From: an uncultured Sporolactobacillus sp.
GTDB taxonomy: Bacteria > Bacillota > Bacilli > Bacillales > Sporolactobacillaceae
Length of the DNA: 22,001 nt
Direction: 5' to 3'
NCBI GenBank assembly: GCA_900543345.1
Contig: UQRJ01000013.1
Span: forward strand, 1-22,001
Shown: one piece after another, positions 1 through 6,878 of the stretch
Layout: each line of letters opens with the position of its first letter
Position numbering within the stretch: position 1 is the first letter of the stretch
The notes under the pieces: model-generated
Database searches by the model: none
Told to the model about the DNA's origin: nothing
The model's input: only the letters and a program-made list of their open reading frames with translations
Position numbers and translations under genes: made by a program

Positions 1-5
1 TTAGG

Positions 6-39
6 GTCTCGTGGGCTCGGAGATGTGTATAAGAGACAG
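6..39 (+). other. Illumina Nextera adapter (assembly artefact)
   Basis: These 34 bases match the Nextera read-2 transposase adapter from memory. They end in the 19-bp Tn5 mosaic end AGATGTGTATAAGAGACAG at 21-39. This is library-construction sequence left at the end of a contig, not a genomic transposon. Bases 1-5 cannot be interpreted. Genomic sequence should be taken as starting at base 40, so whatever lies upstream of the cold-shock gene promoter is missing. Confidence 0.97.
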
Positions 40-40
40 A

Positions 41-46
41 TATAAT
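41..46 (+). promoter_or_regulatory. Probable -10 box of the cold-shock gene
   Basis: TATAAT lies at 41-46, immediately after the adapter junction, so its -35 element is lost. A start near base 53 would give a leader of about 140 nt before the ATG at 196. Long leaders of this kind are usual for cspA-family mRNAs. Confidence 0.5.
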
Positions 47-62
47 CTGGACGTAAGAATGA

Positions 63-108
63 AGACCCTTCCTTGAAGTGTAGTAGTTTTTACTTCTGGA
101 AAGGGTCT
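63..108 (+). promoter_or_regulatory. Leader hairpin of the cold-shock mRNA
   Basis: AGACCCTTCC (63-72) pairs with GGAAAGGGTCT (98-108) with one bulged A. Inside it GAAGT (75-79) pairs with ACTTC (92-96). The hairpin sits in the middle of the predicted leader and has no clean U-run after it, so it fits an RNA structure affecting stability or temperature response better than a terminator. Confidence 0.45.
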
Positions 109-195
109 ATTTGTTGTGTCGCGAATTATTGTTAAATAGTGAGTGATTTTAGTTCACGCGCGGGCAGCGCAAGGTTTTAGGGAGGCAGCTATACT

Positions 196-399
196 ATGGC
201 TCAGAACGGTAAGGTTAAATGGTTCAACGCAGAAAAAGGATACGGCTTCATTGAAGTCGAAGGCGGAAATGATGTATTCGTACACTATTCTGCAATTGAA
301 GGCGACGGTTTCAAGACGCTTGAAGAAGGCCAGGAAGTCAGCTTCGACATTGTTGAAGGCAATCGCGGACCTCAGGCCGCAAACGTTGTAAAACTGTAA
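196..399 (+). CDS. csp: Cold-shock protein, CspA/CspB family
   Basis: A 67-residue single cold-shock domain (OB fold) that binds single-stranded RNA and DNA in the cytoplasm and acts as an RNA chaperone. Both nucleic-acid-binding motifs are intact: RNP1 as KGYGFIEV (about residues 15-22) and RNP2 as VFVHY (about 27-31). The N-terminal KVKWFNAEKG is typical of the family, and the length is the usual 66-70 aa. The start is ATG, with GGAGG at 181-185. It appears monocistronic: a -10 box and structured leader lie upstream and an intrinsic terminator follows at 425-456. Bacteria usually carry several paralogues, and which one this is (cspA, B, C or D) cannot be told from one window. Confidence 0.97.
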   Translation: MAQNGKVKWFNAEKGYGFIEVEGGNDVFVHYSAIEGDGFKTLEEGQEVSFDIVEGNRGPQAANVVKL

Positions 400-424
400 T
401 CTTCGGCCATAGCCGGTAATGCGG

Positions 425-456
425 AAGCAGTCCTCTCTAAACAAGGACTGCTTTTT
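425..456 (+). terminator. Intrinsic terminator of the cold-shock gene
   Basis: A perfect 10-bp stem, AAGCAGTCCT (425-434) with AGGACTGCTT (444-453), with a 9-nt loop and a short T run. It lies 26 nt after the stop codon. Confidence 0.9.
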
Positions 457-585
457 ATTATGTCCTTTTATCATTGCTGTTTAACGGGTGAAGATCGGTT
501 TGGTGTTGCATGTTGGGAGCTTTGAGCCCTGTACCGTAAGCGGGTCCGGGCCGTGGGCCATTCAACTATAAAAAGATTTTTCCCC

Positions 586-614
586 TGTTCAAACGGATTT
601 TTTTCCGCTATAAT
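586..614 (+). promoter_or_regulatory. Probable promoter of tRNA-Arg
   Basis: A perfect TATAAT -10 box lies at 609-614. A weak -35 candidate, TGTTCA at 586-591, gives a 17-bp spacer. The tRNA begins 23 nt beyond the -10 box. The stretch 457-585 shows no gene or clear structure. Confidence 0.6.
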
Positions 615-636
615 GGTGGTTGCCGCTTGAATAAAC

Positions 637-709
637 GGCTCTGTAGCTCAGTGGATAGAGCGTCGGTTTCCTAAACCGTGCGTCGAGGGTTCGATTCCCC
701 CCAGGGCCA
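637..709 (+). tRNA. tRNA-Arg, anticodon CCT
   Basis: The 73-nt gene folds as a cloverleaf: acceptor GGCTCTG/CAGGGCC, D stem GCTC/GAGC, anticodon loop TTCCTAA with CCT at 670-672, T loop TTCGATT, and discriminator A709. CCA is not encoded. It reads AGG codons. Two stems contain a mismatch: T663/T679 at positions 27-43 and A686/C700 at 50-64. These are unusual but the fold is otherwise standard. It has its own promoter and terminator, which supports a functional single-gene unit. Confidence 0.93.
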
Positions 710-714
710 TTGTA

Positions 715-741
715 AAAAGTCCATGGTAATGGGCTTTTTTT
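715..741 (+). terminator. Intrinsic terminator of tRNA-Arg
   Basis: AAAGTCCAT pairs with ATGGGCTTT (one G-T pair) around the loop GGTA, followed by a run of seven T. It begins 5 nt after the tRNA. Confidence 0.85.
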
Positions 742-1186
742 AATGATTTTCTTGCGATTAGCCTCTTTTATCACGATTCTACCGCTGAATTTTCATTTTT
801 CCACTCAATAATCCGATTGTTACGGCAGTCATACTCTTTTACTTTTCCTTTAGGCTGTTCATGATTTACTATCGGATTTCTATAAAATAGCAAATTTCAA
901 AAAATGGTGTAGATACATATTAGATAATACGATGGGACGCAATGATATGACGACGCAATGATATGACTTTCCCCCTTCTCTTACAAAAACCTTTTTTAAA
1001 CCAAATTGATAGAAAAGAAATTTTTTGGTCAGTGACAGGCTTATTATGATATAATTCACAACACTTTCTGACTAGGTAGAGAGATCGGTGATTTACATTA
1101 ATGATATGTTGAATTCGCTGACGTTTAAAAATTGATAATTACTATACAAGATGTGGGTTAAAAAATAATAAAGGAGTGAGAAAACC
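742..1186. other. Gene-free interval upstream of the phosphoesterase
   Basis: This AT-rich interval of about 445 bp shows no convincing ORF. It holds the 16-bp tandem repeat at 936-967, a third partial copy (AATGATATG) at 1100-1108, and a promoter-like TATAAT at 1050-1055 with a weak TTGGTC 19 bp upstream at 1025-1030. That promoter would give a leader of about 125 nt before the TTG start at 1187. Confidence 0.6.
936..967. repeat. Perfect 16-bp tandem direct repeat
   Basis: GACGCAATGATATGAC occurs twice with no spacer (936-951 and 952-967). The copies lie about 85 bp upstream of the TATAAT at 1050. The 16-bp period is not close to two helical turns, so it may be an activator or repressor array or simply a short duplication. 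It does not match the TT(A/C)ACA Pho-box pattern known from phosphatase genes. Confidence 0.9.
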
Positions 1187-2650
1187 TTGTCTAGTAAAAT
1201 TGGGAAGCGAATGATCTCCGTCTTGGCTGCACTTTCTCTTGTGATAGGGCTGCTTGCAATTGTACCCGTTTTCTCCGGTCGGGTATCGGCCGAAAGTTCG
1301 GAGTCGCTCGTAAAAAAGATAGTTCCGACTTTTACGGGGGATACTAAATCAACGAAAGGCTTTACGTGGTACACGTCGCTGGCATCGGTGCGAAGCGATC
1401 TGCAAATTGTCAAGAAGACCGGAAACCGGGAGCCTAATTTCAGAAAGGCGCTTAATTTTTCCGGGACAAGCTATGTTTCGACAAACGATAGCGAAGAACG
1501 GGTGCACAAAGCGGAAGCGACTGGGTTAAAAGCAAACAGCAAATATTACTATCGTGTCGGTGATAAAAAGCTAGGCATTTGGAGCAAGACCGGCATTGTG
1601 GAAACTGCGAAGAAGAATGGAGCGTTTACTTTTCTTGAATTGACCGATCCACAGGCTAAGTCTGAAGAAGAAGGACAACTTGCGGCAAGCACATTCAATA
1701 TTGCGGCGCAAACCGTCAAAAATTTTGATTTTATGTCGGTAACCGGTGATTTTGTTGATGAAGGAACAGACGAAATCGAGTGGGATTGGTTAATTAATAA
1801 CAGCCAAAAGGTTTGGGGTAATACGACAGTCGCACCGGTGGCCGGAAATCATGAAGACGAAAACAATGCGTTCATCGACCACTTTAATCTGCAGCCGGCT
1901 GCTTCGGATAAGGATACGACAACCGGTGCTTACTATTCATTTAATTACAGCAATACTCATTTTGTTGTGCTGAATACCAATGAAGATTCTGAAGAATATC
2001 GTGATTTTACCCCTGCTCAGGTTAATTGGATGACTTCCGACATTAAGCGTGCGAAAGCCAGCGGAGCGAAGTGGGTCGTTGTCTTGCTGCATAAAGGTCC
2101 GTACACGACCTCAAATCACGCGACAGACGACGATATCATCGGTGCAAACGGCGTCCGCAATAAGATTGCGCCGCTGATCGGCAAACTCGGTGTAGATCTC
2201 GTGATTCAAGGACATGATCATATCTATGCCCGCTCGTTGCCAATCAATGGTAAGAATCAAGCGACCCATCCTACCGTTATAACAGAGTCGCTAAATGGAC
2301 AATCAATTCAGTATTCGGTGAATCCGGACGGCTCGATCTATTTTATTCCGGCGACTGCAGGTCCAAAAGTTTATAAAAAGAATCAAGATCCTATTCTTGG
2401 CGACAACTTCTTTAACAAATTCGTCCGTGCCGAAGAAAATCATGCGTTAAAATATGGACTGGATCCGGACGATCCGTCAAGACCGGTTCGCGGCGCTATT
2501 CAAAACTTCGCCAGCGTCAAGGTCGATAACGATCGAATTACCGTCGTTGTGTATGAAATTGATCGGATTAAGGGTGGTACGCCGTATATTGTCGATCAAT
2601 TCGGTATTCAGAAAGATACGGTCAAGAAACATCACATAAAAGGAAAATAA
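1187..2650 (+). CDS. Secreted purple-acid-phosphatase-like metallophosphoesterase
   Basis: A 487-aa exported hydrolase. Residues 1-35 form a signal peptide: basic N-terminus, hydrophobic core, and a likely cut after the Ala of VSA. Residues about 45-140 resemble the N-terminal fibronectin-III-like domain of purple acid phosphatases (GLKANSKYYYRVGD). Residues about 146-390 form a calcineurin-like phosphoesterase fold with its metal ligands in order: D154 (TDPQ), GD at 187-188, GNHED at 220-224, H302 (LLHKGP) and GHDH at 342-345. It probably releases phosphate from phosphoesters outside the cell or in the wall; the substrate is unknown. The TTG start is supported by AAGGAG at 1171-1176, 10 nt upstream. 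It stands alone, with a terminator at 2671-2699. Confidence 0.9.
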   Translation: MSSKIGKRMISVLAALSLVIGLLAIVPVFSGRVSAESSESLVKKIVPTFTGDTKSTKGFTWYTSLASVRSDLQIVKKTGNREPNFRKALNFSGTSYVSTNDSEERVHKAEATGLKANSKYYYRVGDKKLGIWSKTGIVETAKKNGAFTFLELTDPQAKSEEEGQLAASTFNIAAQTVKNFDFMSVTGDFVDEGTDEIEWDWLINNSQKVWGNTTVAPVAGNHEDENNAFIDHFNLQPAASDKDTTTGAYYSFNYSNTHFVVLNTNEDSEEYRDFTPAQVNWMTSDIKRAKASGAKWVVVLLHKGPYTTSNHATDDDIIGANGVRNKIAPLIGKLGVDLVIQGHDHIYARSLPINGKNQATHPTVITESLNGQSIQYSVNPDGSIYFIPATAGPKVYKKNQDPILGDNFFNKFVRAEENHALKYGLDPDDPSRPVRGAIQNFASVKVDNDRITVVVYEIDRIKGGTPYIVDQFGIQKDTVKKHHIKGK

Positions 2651-2670
2651 AATCAACTTTGAATCAGCTA

Positions 2671-2699
2671 AAAAACGGCCTCATCTCGGCCGCTTTTTT
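2671..2699 (+). terminator. Intrinsic terminator of the phosphoesterase gene
   Basis: CGGCC (2676-2680) pairs with GGCCG (2688-2692). An A run precedes the stem and six T follow it. It lies about 20 nt after the stop codon. Confidence 0.75.
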
Positions 2700-2759
2700 G
2701 TTTCTATAATGATTCAGGAGCGAGAGTACATAAATATCGTAAAGTTCATAAACTTTATA

Positions 2760-2884
2760 TTGTACAGATTATATTATATGATAATAAAGATGGGTGTTTA
2801 TATTGTCGGTATGGCAGGCTAAGGTGGCGAGTACCGATACGGGCGGCGTAAGCAGCGATGCCTAGTTAAGATCCGCCGCTTTTT
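2760..2884 (+). promoter_or_regulatory. Structured leader upstream of the MFS gene, attenuator-like
   Basis: A very AT-rich promoter-like stretch (TTGTAC at 2760, GATAAT at 2780) is followed by two stem candidates. TCGGTA (2806-2811) pairs with TACCGA (2832-2837). GCGGCG (2843-2848) pairs with CGCCGC (2874-2879), which is followed directly by a T run and so resembles an intrinsic terminator. GTGGCG at 2824-2829 could pair with the same CGCCGC, giving an alternative fold. It matches no riboswitch consensus I can recall. The rest of the interval up to 3050 holds a strong SD at 2938-2943 and a three-codon ORF (GTG ACT GAA TAA, 2949-2960). Confidence 0.45.
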
Positions 2885-3050
2885 ACTGGTTTCGTTTATG
2901 GATTGAGCAAAATGCACCGTCTTAGTGCGAAAAGGGAAAGGAGAATCTGTGACTGAATAAGGCAACGGGAACCGGATCGGATGTAACGGCCGGCTCCGCT
3001 GCACGGCTAAATCGACATCCAGTCTCGTTTTCAGTGACAGTATCGATTTT

Positions 3051-4532
3051 TTGACAGATAAAAAACGCAATTCATCCAACGACAACTTAGGCGAGAATGA
3101 TTCACGACCGCAAAAGAAGAAAGTGACGGTCGTCGATACCGGGATGGCCAGAAAAGCAGTTTTGGCGACGGCAGTCGGCAATGCGATGGAATGGTTTGAT
3201 TTCGGTATCTATTCTTATTTGGCCGTGACCATCGGCCGCGTCTTTTTCCCGGAGTTAAACGGTCCGGCGCAGTTGGTGTACTCTTTTGCTACCTTTGCGA
3301 TTGCTTTTCTTGTTCGTCCGATCGGTGGATTTTTCTTCGGCAGGCTGGGTGATCGCTTAGGCCGGAAAAAGATTCTGGCTATCACTTTAATCATGATGGC
3401 CTTGGCAACGCTGAGCATCGGGCTCATTCCCGGTTACCGGACGATTGGCATTGCCGCACCGATATTGTTACTGCTTTCCCGCTTGGTTCAGGGCTTTTCT
3501 ACCGGCGGTGAATACTCCGGTGCGATGACGTTTATTGCCGAATCGACCCCCGACCGCAAAAGAGGTGTTTTCTCCAGCGGATTGGAAGTGGGAACGCTGG
3601 TTGGCTATATCGGCGGTTCCGCTACCGTCACCTTGCTGTCATTTTTATTGAGCGAAACGGAGATGCTAAACTGGGGCTGGCGGATTCCGTTTCTGATTGC
3701 CGCACCGCTGGGAGCGATCGGCTTTTATCTGCGTGAACATATGGAGGAGACGCCGGCGTTTAAAGCGGTGAAACAAACCAGAGAAAAAAAGCAAAAACGT
3801 CCGGTTTCCGCTCGTTTTCTGTTGGTTTATCATTGGCGTGCCCTGCTGATCGGTATGTTGCTCGTCTTCTTTTATAATGTTGTCGATTATACCGTTTTGA
3901 CCTACATGCCGGCGCATCTGAGCGCCGTACTGGGTTATGACGAAACGTCCGGTTTGCTGCTGCTTTTGATCGTCATGATTATCATGATCCCCATCGTCCT
4001 GACGATGGGCTATATCAGCGATCGGATCGGTTTAAAACGTGTGGTTCAGATCGGCCTGGCCGGTCTAATCCTGCTGACCCTGCCTGCTTTTGGATTGATC
4101 GGCAGCGGTCATCCCGTTGCTGTTTTCGCCGGCTTATTGATTCTGGCTACGCTCCTGGCATCTTTTCAAGGCTCGATGCCGTCACTTTTGCCGTCGCTGT
4201 ATTATACTTCGGTAAGGTATAGTGCGCTGTCGATTACTTACAATGTGTCGGCTTCTTTGTTCGGCGGGACGACGCCGTTGATTGTCGCGCAACTGATTCG
4301 CGCGACCGGCAATACGCTGATCCCTGCCTATTATATGATCGGTGCTTGTTTAATCGGTATGGTCATTATCACTTTTTTTGTCAAAGAAACAGCCGGCAAA
4401 CCGCTGCGCGGATCGGTACCGGCAGTAGAGAGTAAGCATGAAGCTCGCCGCGTCCAGTCCGCTGATCGACCGCTGTGGTGGAAACCGGAGAGAAAAGTGA
4501 TTGAGCGCCGAATAAGCGAACGAAACGAATGA
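3051..4532 (+). CDS. MFS symporter of the ProP/KgtP (metabolite:H+ symporter) type
   Basis: A 493-aa, twelve-helix inner-membrane transporter. Family marks include GNAMEWFDFGIYSYLA in the first helix, the cytoplasmic loop-2 motif GRLGDRLGRKKIL after the second helix, the matching second-half motif GYISDRIGLKRV, and SVRYSALSITYN near helix 10. These place it with proton-coupled importers of osmolytes or organic acids (proline/betaine, 2-oxoglutarate, citrate, shikimate); the substrate cannot be deduced. Residues 1-30 and the last 45 or so are polar cytoplasmic tails. The start is uncertain: the TTG at 3051 is the first start codon in the open frame and has no Shine-Dalgarno, while ATG 3144 would begin just before helix 1, also without a clear SD. 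A strong SD and GTG at 2949 lie in the same frame but hit TAA after three codons. Confidence 0.85.
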   Translation: MTDKKRNSSNDNLGENDSRPQKKKVTVVDTGMARKAVLATAVGNAMEWFDFGIYSYLAVTIGRVFFPELNGPAQLVYSFATFAIAFLVRPIGGFFFGRLGDRLGRKKILAITLIMMALATLSIGLIPGYRTIGIAAPILLLLSRLVQGFSTGGEYSGAMTFIAESTPDRKRGVFSSGLEVGTLVGYIGGSATVTLLSFLLSETEMLNWGWRIPFLIAAPLGAIGFYLREHMEETPAFKAVKQTREKKQKRPVSARFLLVYHWRALLIGMLLVFFYNVVDYTVLTYMPAHLSAVLGYDETSGLLLLLIVMIIMIPIVLTMGYISDRIGLKRVVQIGLAGLILLTLPAFGLIGSGHPVAVFAGLLILATLLASFQGSMPSLLPSLYYTSVRYSALSITYNVSASLFGGTTPLIVAQLIRATGNTLIPAYYMIGACLIGMVIITFFVKETAGKPLRGSVPAVESKHEARRVQSADRPLWWKPERKVIERRISERNE

Positions 4533-4580
4533 TGAAAGAACCGGGTAACCGGGTGTCTGATGCAACGTCGTCACGATAAC

Positions 4581-4605
4581 AGAGGGGGCTAGCCAGCCCT
4601 CTTTA
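4581..4605 (+). terminator. Weak terminator-like hairpin after the MFS gene
   Basis: AGAGGG-GCT pairs with AGCCCTCT across a short loop, with one bulged G and only a short T stretch. It lies about 50 nt after the stop codon, and the weak U tract makes termination uncertain. Confidence 0.45.
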
Positions 4606-4748
4606 TCTATGCTGGCGGCAATGACGGCTTCCGCCAATCGTTTCCAGTTCAGATGACAAAAATGTCACTTTACATTCTGCTCGGTCGATGGTTCGACGAG
4701 TGGAAAGTGTCTATGCTGAAAAGGTAAACGAAAAAGGAGGACGAAGTC

Positions 4749-4907
4749 GTGAGCACGGTGATTGAAGCAAGAAATTTATCAAAACGTTACGGTCATTACG
4801 AAGTTTTGCAGCACATCGACCTGACCGTGGCTTCCGGCGAATTTCGTTTTGAAAAGAACCCATTGTTGCCTCGACTCACGACCAGATTTCGACGGCCGAA
4901 TAAATGA
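4749..4907 (+). pseudogene. Truncated ABC transporter ATPase, N-terminal fragment
   Basis: A good Shine-Dalgarno (AAGGAGG, 4734-4740) precedes a GTG start and 32 codons that read as the beginning of an ABC ATPase: IEARNLSKRYG, then VLQHIDLTVASGEF. In the intact family this is followed at once by the Walker A loop. Here the homology stops at GEF (about base 4844) and continues as 20 unrelated codons to TGA at 4905. Walker A, signature and Walker B are all missing, so the product cannot hydrolyse ATP. The tail overlaps the 3' end of lysE on the other strand. A deletion or rearrangement has joined the start of an ABC operon to the gntR-lysE locus. Inverted repeats TGACA-aaaa-TGTCA (4654-4667) and GTCGA-tggt-TCGAC (4684-4697) upstream may be leftover control sites. 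Confidence 0.85.
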
Positions 4908-5454
4908 GCAATATCGCCATGACAATATTGATTGACAATTCGTGACGCGCGAAGAACGCCTTAAACAAGCTGCCGAAACAAGCCCAAAGCAAATTCGAAC
5001 AGGCACCGGCAAAACAGAGCAGCAAACCAAACAGCAGAGCTATCCAGAAATTTTCATAAGCAGGAAGGATAAACGAGCTATAGCCGGTCAGAAAATAAAG
5101 CATCACTTTCACGTTTGACAGATTCAGAATCAGGCCGGCCAGGAACAGTTGTCGGTTTGATTCGGATGCGCTGCGGGTCGCACCGGAGGCAAACAGTTTC
5201 CAGACTAAGTAAAGAATATAGGCCGAACCGACGGCTTTGAGCAGTGGTTCAACCGTAGGCATGCTGCGAAGCAACCGGTCGGTAAAAACCAGCGCGGCGA
5301 CCGCCAGAATAAGGAAACCGACGAGCAGGCCTTCCATGAAGGGAAACGATTTTCTGAAACCGAAGCGTTTGCTTTCCTCCAGCGACATTAAATTATTCGG
5401 CCCCGGCGTGAAGGCAAGAATGACCACATAAGATAAAAAAGCCAATCCATCCAT
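4876..5454 (-). CDS. LysE/RhtB-family amino-acid exporter
   Basis: A 192-aa membrane protein with about six hydrophobic segments. The diagnostic TPGPNN motif lies in the first segment (FLSYVVILAFTPGPNNLMSL). Members export amino acids or related small molecules; the substrate here is unknown. The ATG at 5454 follows the gntR stop by one base and has GGGGG about 9 nt upstream. ATG 5463, overlapping gntR by 8 nt, is the alternative start, and an upstream in-frame ATG at 5538 lies deep inside gntR and is unlikely. Tight coupling to the GntR gene suggests joint transcription and control by that regulator. Its 3' end overlaps the truncated ABC fragment on the opposite strand. Confidence 0.9.
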   Translation of the reverse strand: MDGLAFLSYVVILAFTPGPNNLMSLEESKRFGFRKSFPFMEGLLVGFLILAVAALVFTDRLLRSMPTVEPLLKAVGSAYILYLVWKLFASGATRSASESNRQLFLAGLILNLSNVKVMLYFLTGYSSFILPAYENFWIALLFGLLLCFAGACSNLLWACFGSLFKAFFARHELSINIVMAILLIYSAVEIWS

Positions 5455-5455
5455 T

Positions 5456-6139
5456 TCAATCATCCCCCGACGAGCGTCTCTTTTTGTAGGTTTCAATGTG
5501 ATGCCACCCGTTGCGCCAGTTGGCTTCGATAGCGGCACACGCTTGCGTTAAATTCGCTTGTTTAATCGCCGCAATGATCCGCTCATGTTCTTCGCAGGAG
5601 ACCGTCAGGTGACCGAGTTCGGTAAAGTAAAACAGCTCGATGCGTTTTAATTTTTGTTTCAATTGTGCGAGGATGCCGATCAACGGTGCATTGCCGGAAC
5701 TGTGGATGATCACGCGGTGAAAAGCGCTGTCGAACCGATTGGCATCCGCTGCCCGATTTCCGGCGATGGCTTGTCCGAGCTTGCTGTTATACGTACTCAT
5801 TGCTTCGATTTGCGGCGTGTTGATCGTTTTCATACCTTGCTCCAGTGCCAGCTTCTCCAGCGTCCAGACAATGGAATACAGCCAATAGGCATCTTCCGGA
5901 CGTACATCGGCGACTTTTGTCGAACGGTTGGGGCGAGTGATCACGAATCCCTCATCTTCCAGTTTTAATAGCGCTTCTCTGATGGGTGTACGACTGACGC
6001 CGAGCTGCTTGGCCAGATCCAGATCGCGGAGGACGGCGCCGGGCTTCAGTGTCCCGTCGACGATCCGGTCTCTTAGCCGCACATAAACCTCATCCTTGAC
6101 AAAGCGGCGTTTAATTTTCGGCGATGCTTGATCCGGCAT
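5456..6139 (-). CDS. GntR-family regulator, FadR subfamily
   Basis: A 227-aa transcription factor. Residues about 12-75 form the winged helix-turn-helix, with the classic GntR run RLRDRIVDGTLKPG and then LGVSRTPIREALLKLEDEGF. Residues about 85-215 form an all-helical FCD effector domain with Asp/His residues suited to metal or carboxylate binding. The ATG start has AAGGAGGA about 10 nt upstream (minus-strand 6157-6150). It is the first gene of a two-gene unit with lysE, and a perfect palindrome in its own promoter region points to autoregulation. The ligand is likely the molecule exported by the neighbour, or a related organic acid; this is inferred from context only. Confidence 0.92.
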   Translation of the reverse strand: MPDQASPKIKRRFVKDEVYVRLRDRIVDGTLKPGAVLRDLDLAKQLGVSRTPIREALLKLEDEGFVITRPNRSTKVADVRPEDAYWLYSIVWTLEKLALEQGMKTINTPQIEAMSTYNSKLGQAIAGNRAADANRFDSAFHRVIIHSSGNAPLIGILAQLKQKLKRIELFYFTELGHLTVSCEEHERIIAAIKQANLTQACAAIEANWRNGWHHIETYKKRRSSGDD

Positions 6140-6162
6140 CTTTTCGATTCCTCCTTAAGCAA

Positions 6163-6196
6163 AGTAATATGTAATATATTACTGGTCATCAGTATA
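6163..6196 (-). promoter_or_regulatory. gntR promoter with palindromic operator
   Basis: AGTAATAT (6163-6170) and ATATTACT (6176-6183) form a perfect 8-bp inverted repeat around GTAAT. Within it, GTAATATATTAC (6171-6182) is a perfect 12-bp palindrome. On the minus strand a TATACT -10 box lies at 6196-6191, so the palindrome covers the predicted start site, a usual place for an autorepressor. The -35 element is weak. Confidence 0.6.
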
Positions 6197-6269
6197 ACAT
6201 AGCTGATGAAAAGATTCAGTCAGAACGTGTCGGTAGGTTGGCTGGATAGTCATTGTCGATTGAACGGAT

Positions 6270-6869
6270 TCAGATGATTGAAAAGGATGGCCATATTTTT
6301 TGCAAAAATTGGTAATCCCCTAATTGATACATCGCTACGGTTTTTTGGATCGCTTGATCGCTGCCAAAATGAACAGCATTTAAAACGCACGCAGTAAATT
6401 CAAGCGGGGCAGTTCCATTGGCCGTAATTAAATTTTTATCTCATACGGCTTGTTGTTCGATAAAGTTAGCCGAATGAGTAGTATAGTTCGGATAGTCTTG
6501 CCGCAAAAACAGCGCATTGCCGGTGTGGTTATAATGATTGATCAAGCCGCTCTTAGCTAAAAAATCAACCGCACCGCAAATGGCACCGACAATCATATTA
6601 TTTTCTAAAGACGATGCTATCCAATTTTTTAGCCTGTCATTTTTTATATTCCAAGAATGACCGCCGATCAAAACGAGTCAATCAATTTTCGCAGGAATAT
6701 CTTCCAGCAAATAATCAACAGTCATTTTAAACCCGCCGATAGATTTGACTTGGGATTGAATTGACGCCGTTTTTACTTCCCAATCCTTGTGCTGATTCAA
6801 TTGGCTCGAAAGGAATGCACCTTCCCGATCGGCATACTCGTCTACTATAAAAAAGATGGCTTTTTTCAC
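6270..6869 (-). pseudogene. DJ-1/PfpI family (type 1 glutamine amidotransferase-like) gene with two in-frame TGA stops
   Basis: One reading frame runs the whole 200 codons and is broken only by TGA at 6680-6678 and at 6443-6441. Piece 1 begins VKKAIFFIVDEYAD and contains VKSIGGF. Piece 2 holds LVLIGGHSW and the nucleophile elbow VGAICGA with its Cys. Piece 3, after the second TGA, reads DKNLITANGTAPLEF. All are hallmarks of the roughly 200-aa DJ-1/PfpI family, in the right order and spacing. The second TGA falls where relatives usually have Arg (CGA to TGA). The start is GTG 6869, with AGAGG 10 nt upstream; an upstream TTG at 6878 is too close to that SD. The stretch is more AT-rich than its neighbours. 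It is most likely a decaying gene, since TGG is used for Trp and nothing suggests recoding. Confidence 0.88.
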
Positions 6870-6878
6870 AATAGTCAA

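Noticed and set aside
21..39. Tn5-like mosaic end as a real mobile element
   Set aside because: It is joined to the Nextera read-2 primer sequence and sits at the very edge of the contig, so it is library adapter.
936..967. Pho box or CRISPR-like repeat
   Set aside because: There are only two abutting copies without spacers, and the unit lacks the TT(A/C)ACA pattern.
2454..2639. 61-aa ORF inside the phosphoesterase gene
   Set aside because: It is a shadow of the main frame without an SD.
6441..6680. TGA read as Trp or selenocysteine in the DJ-1 gene
   Set aside because: TGG is used for Trp in the same frame, one stop sits where relatives have Arg, and no SECIS-like hairpin was seen next to either stop.
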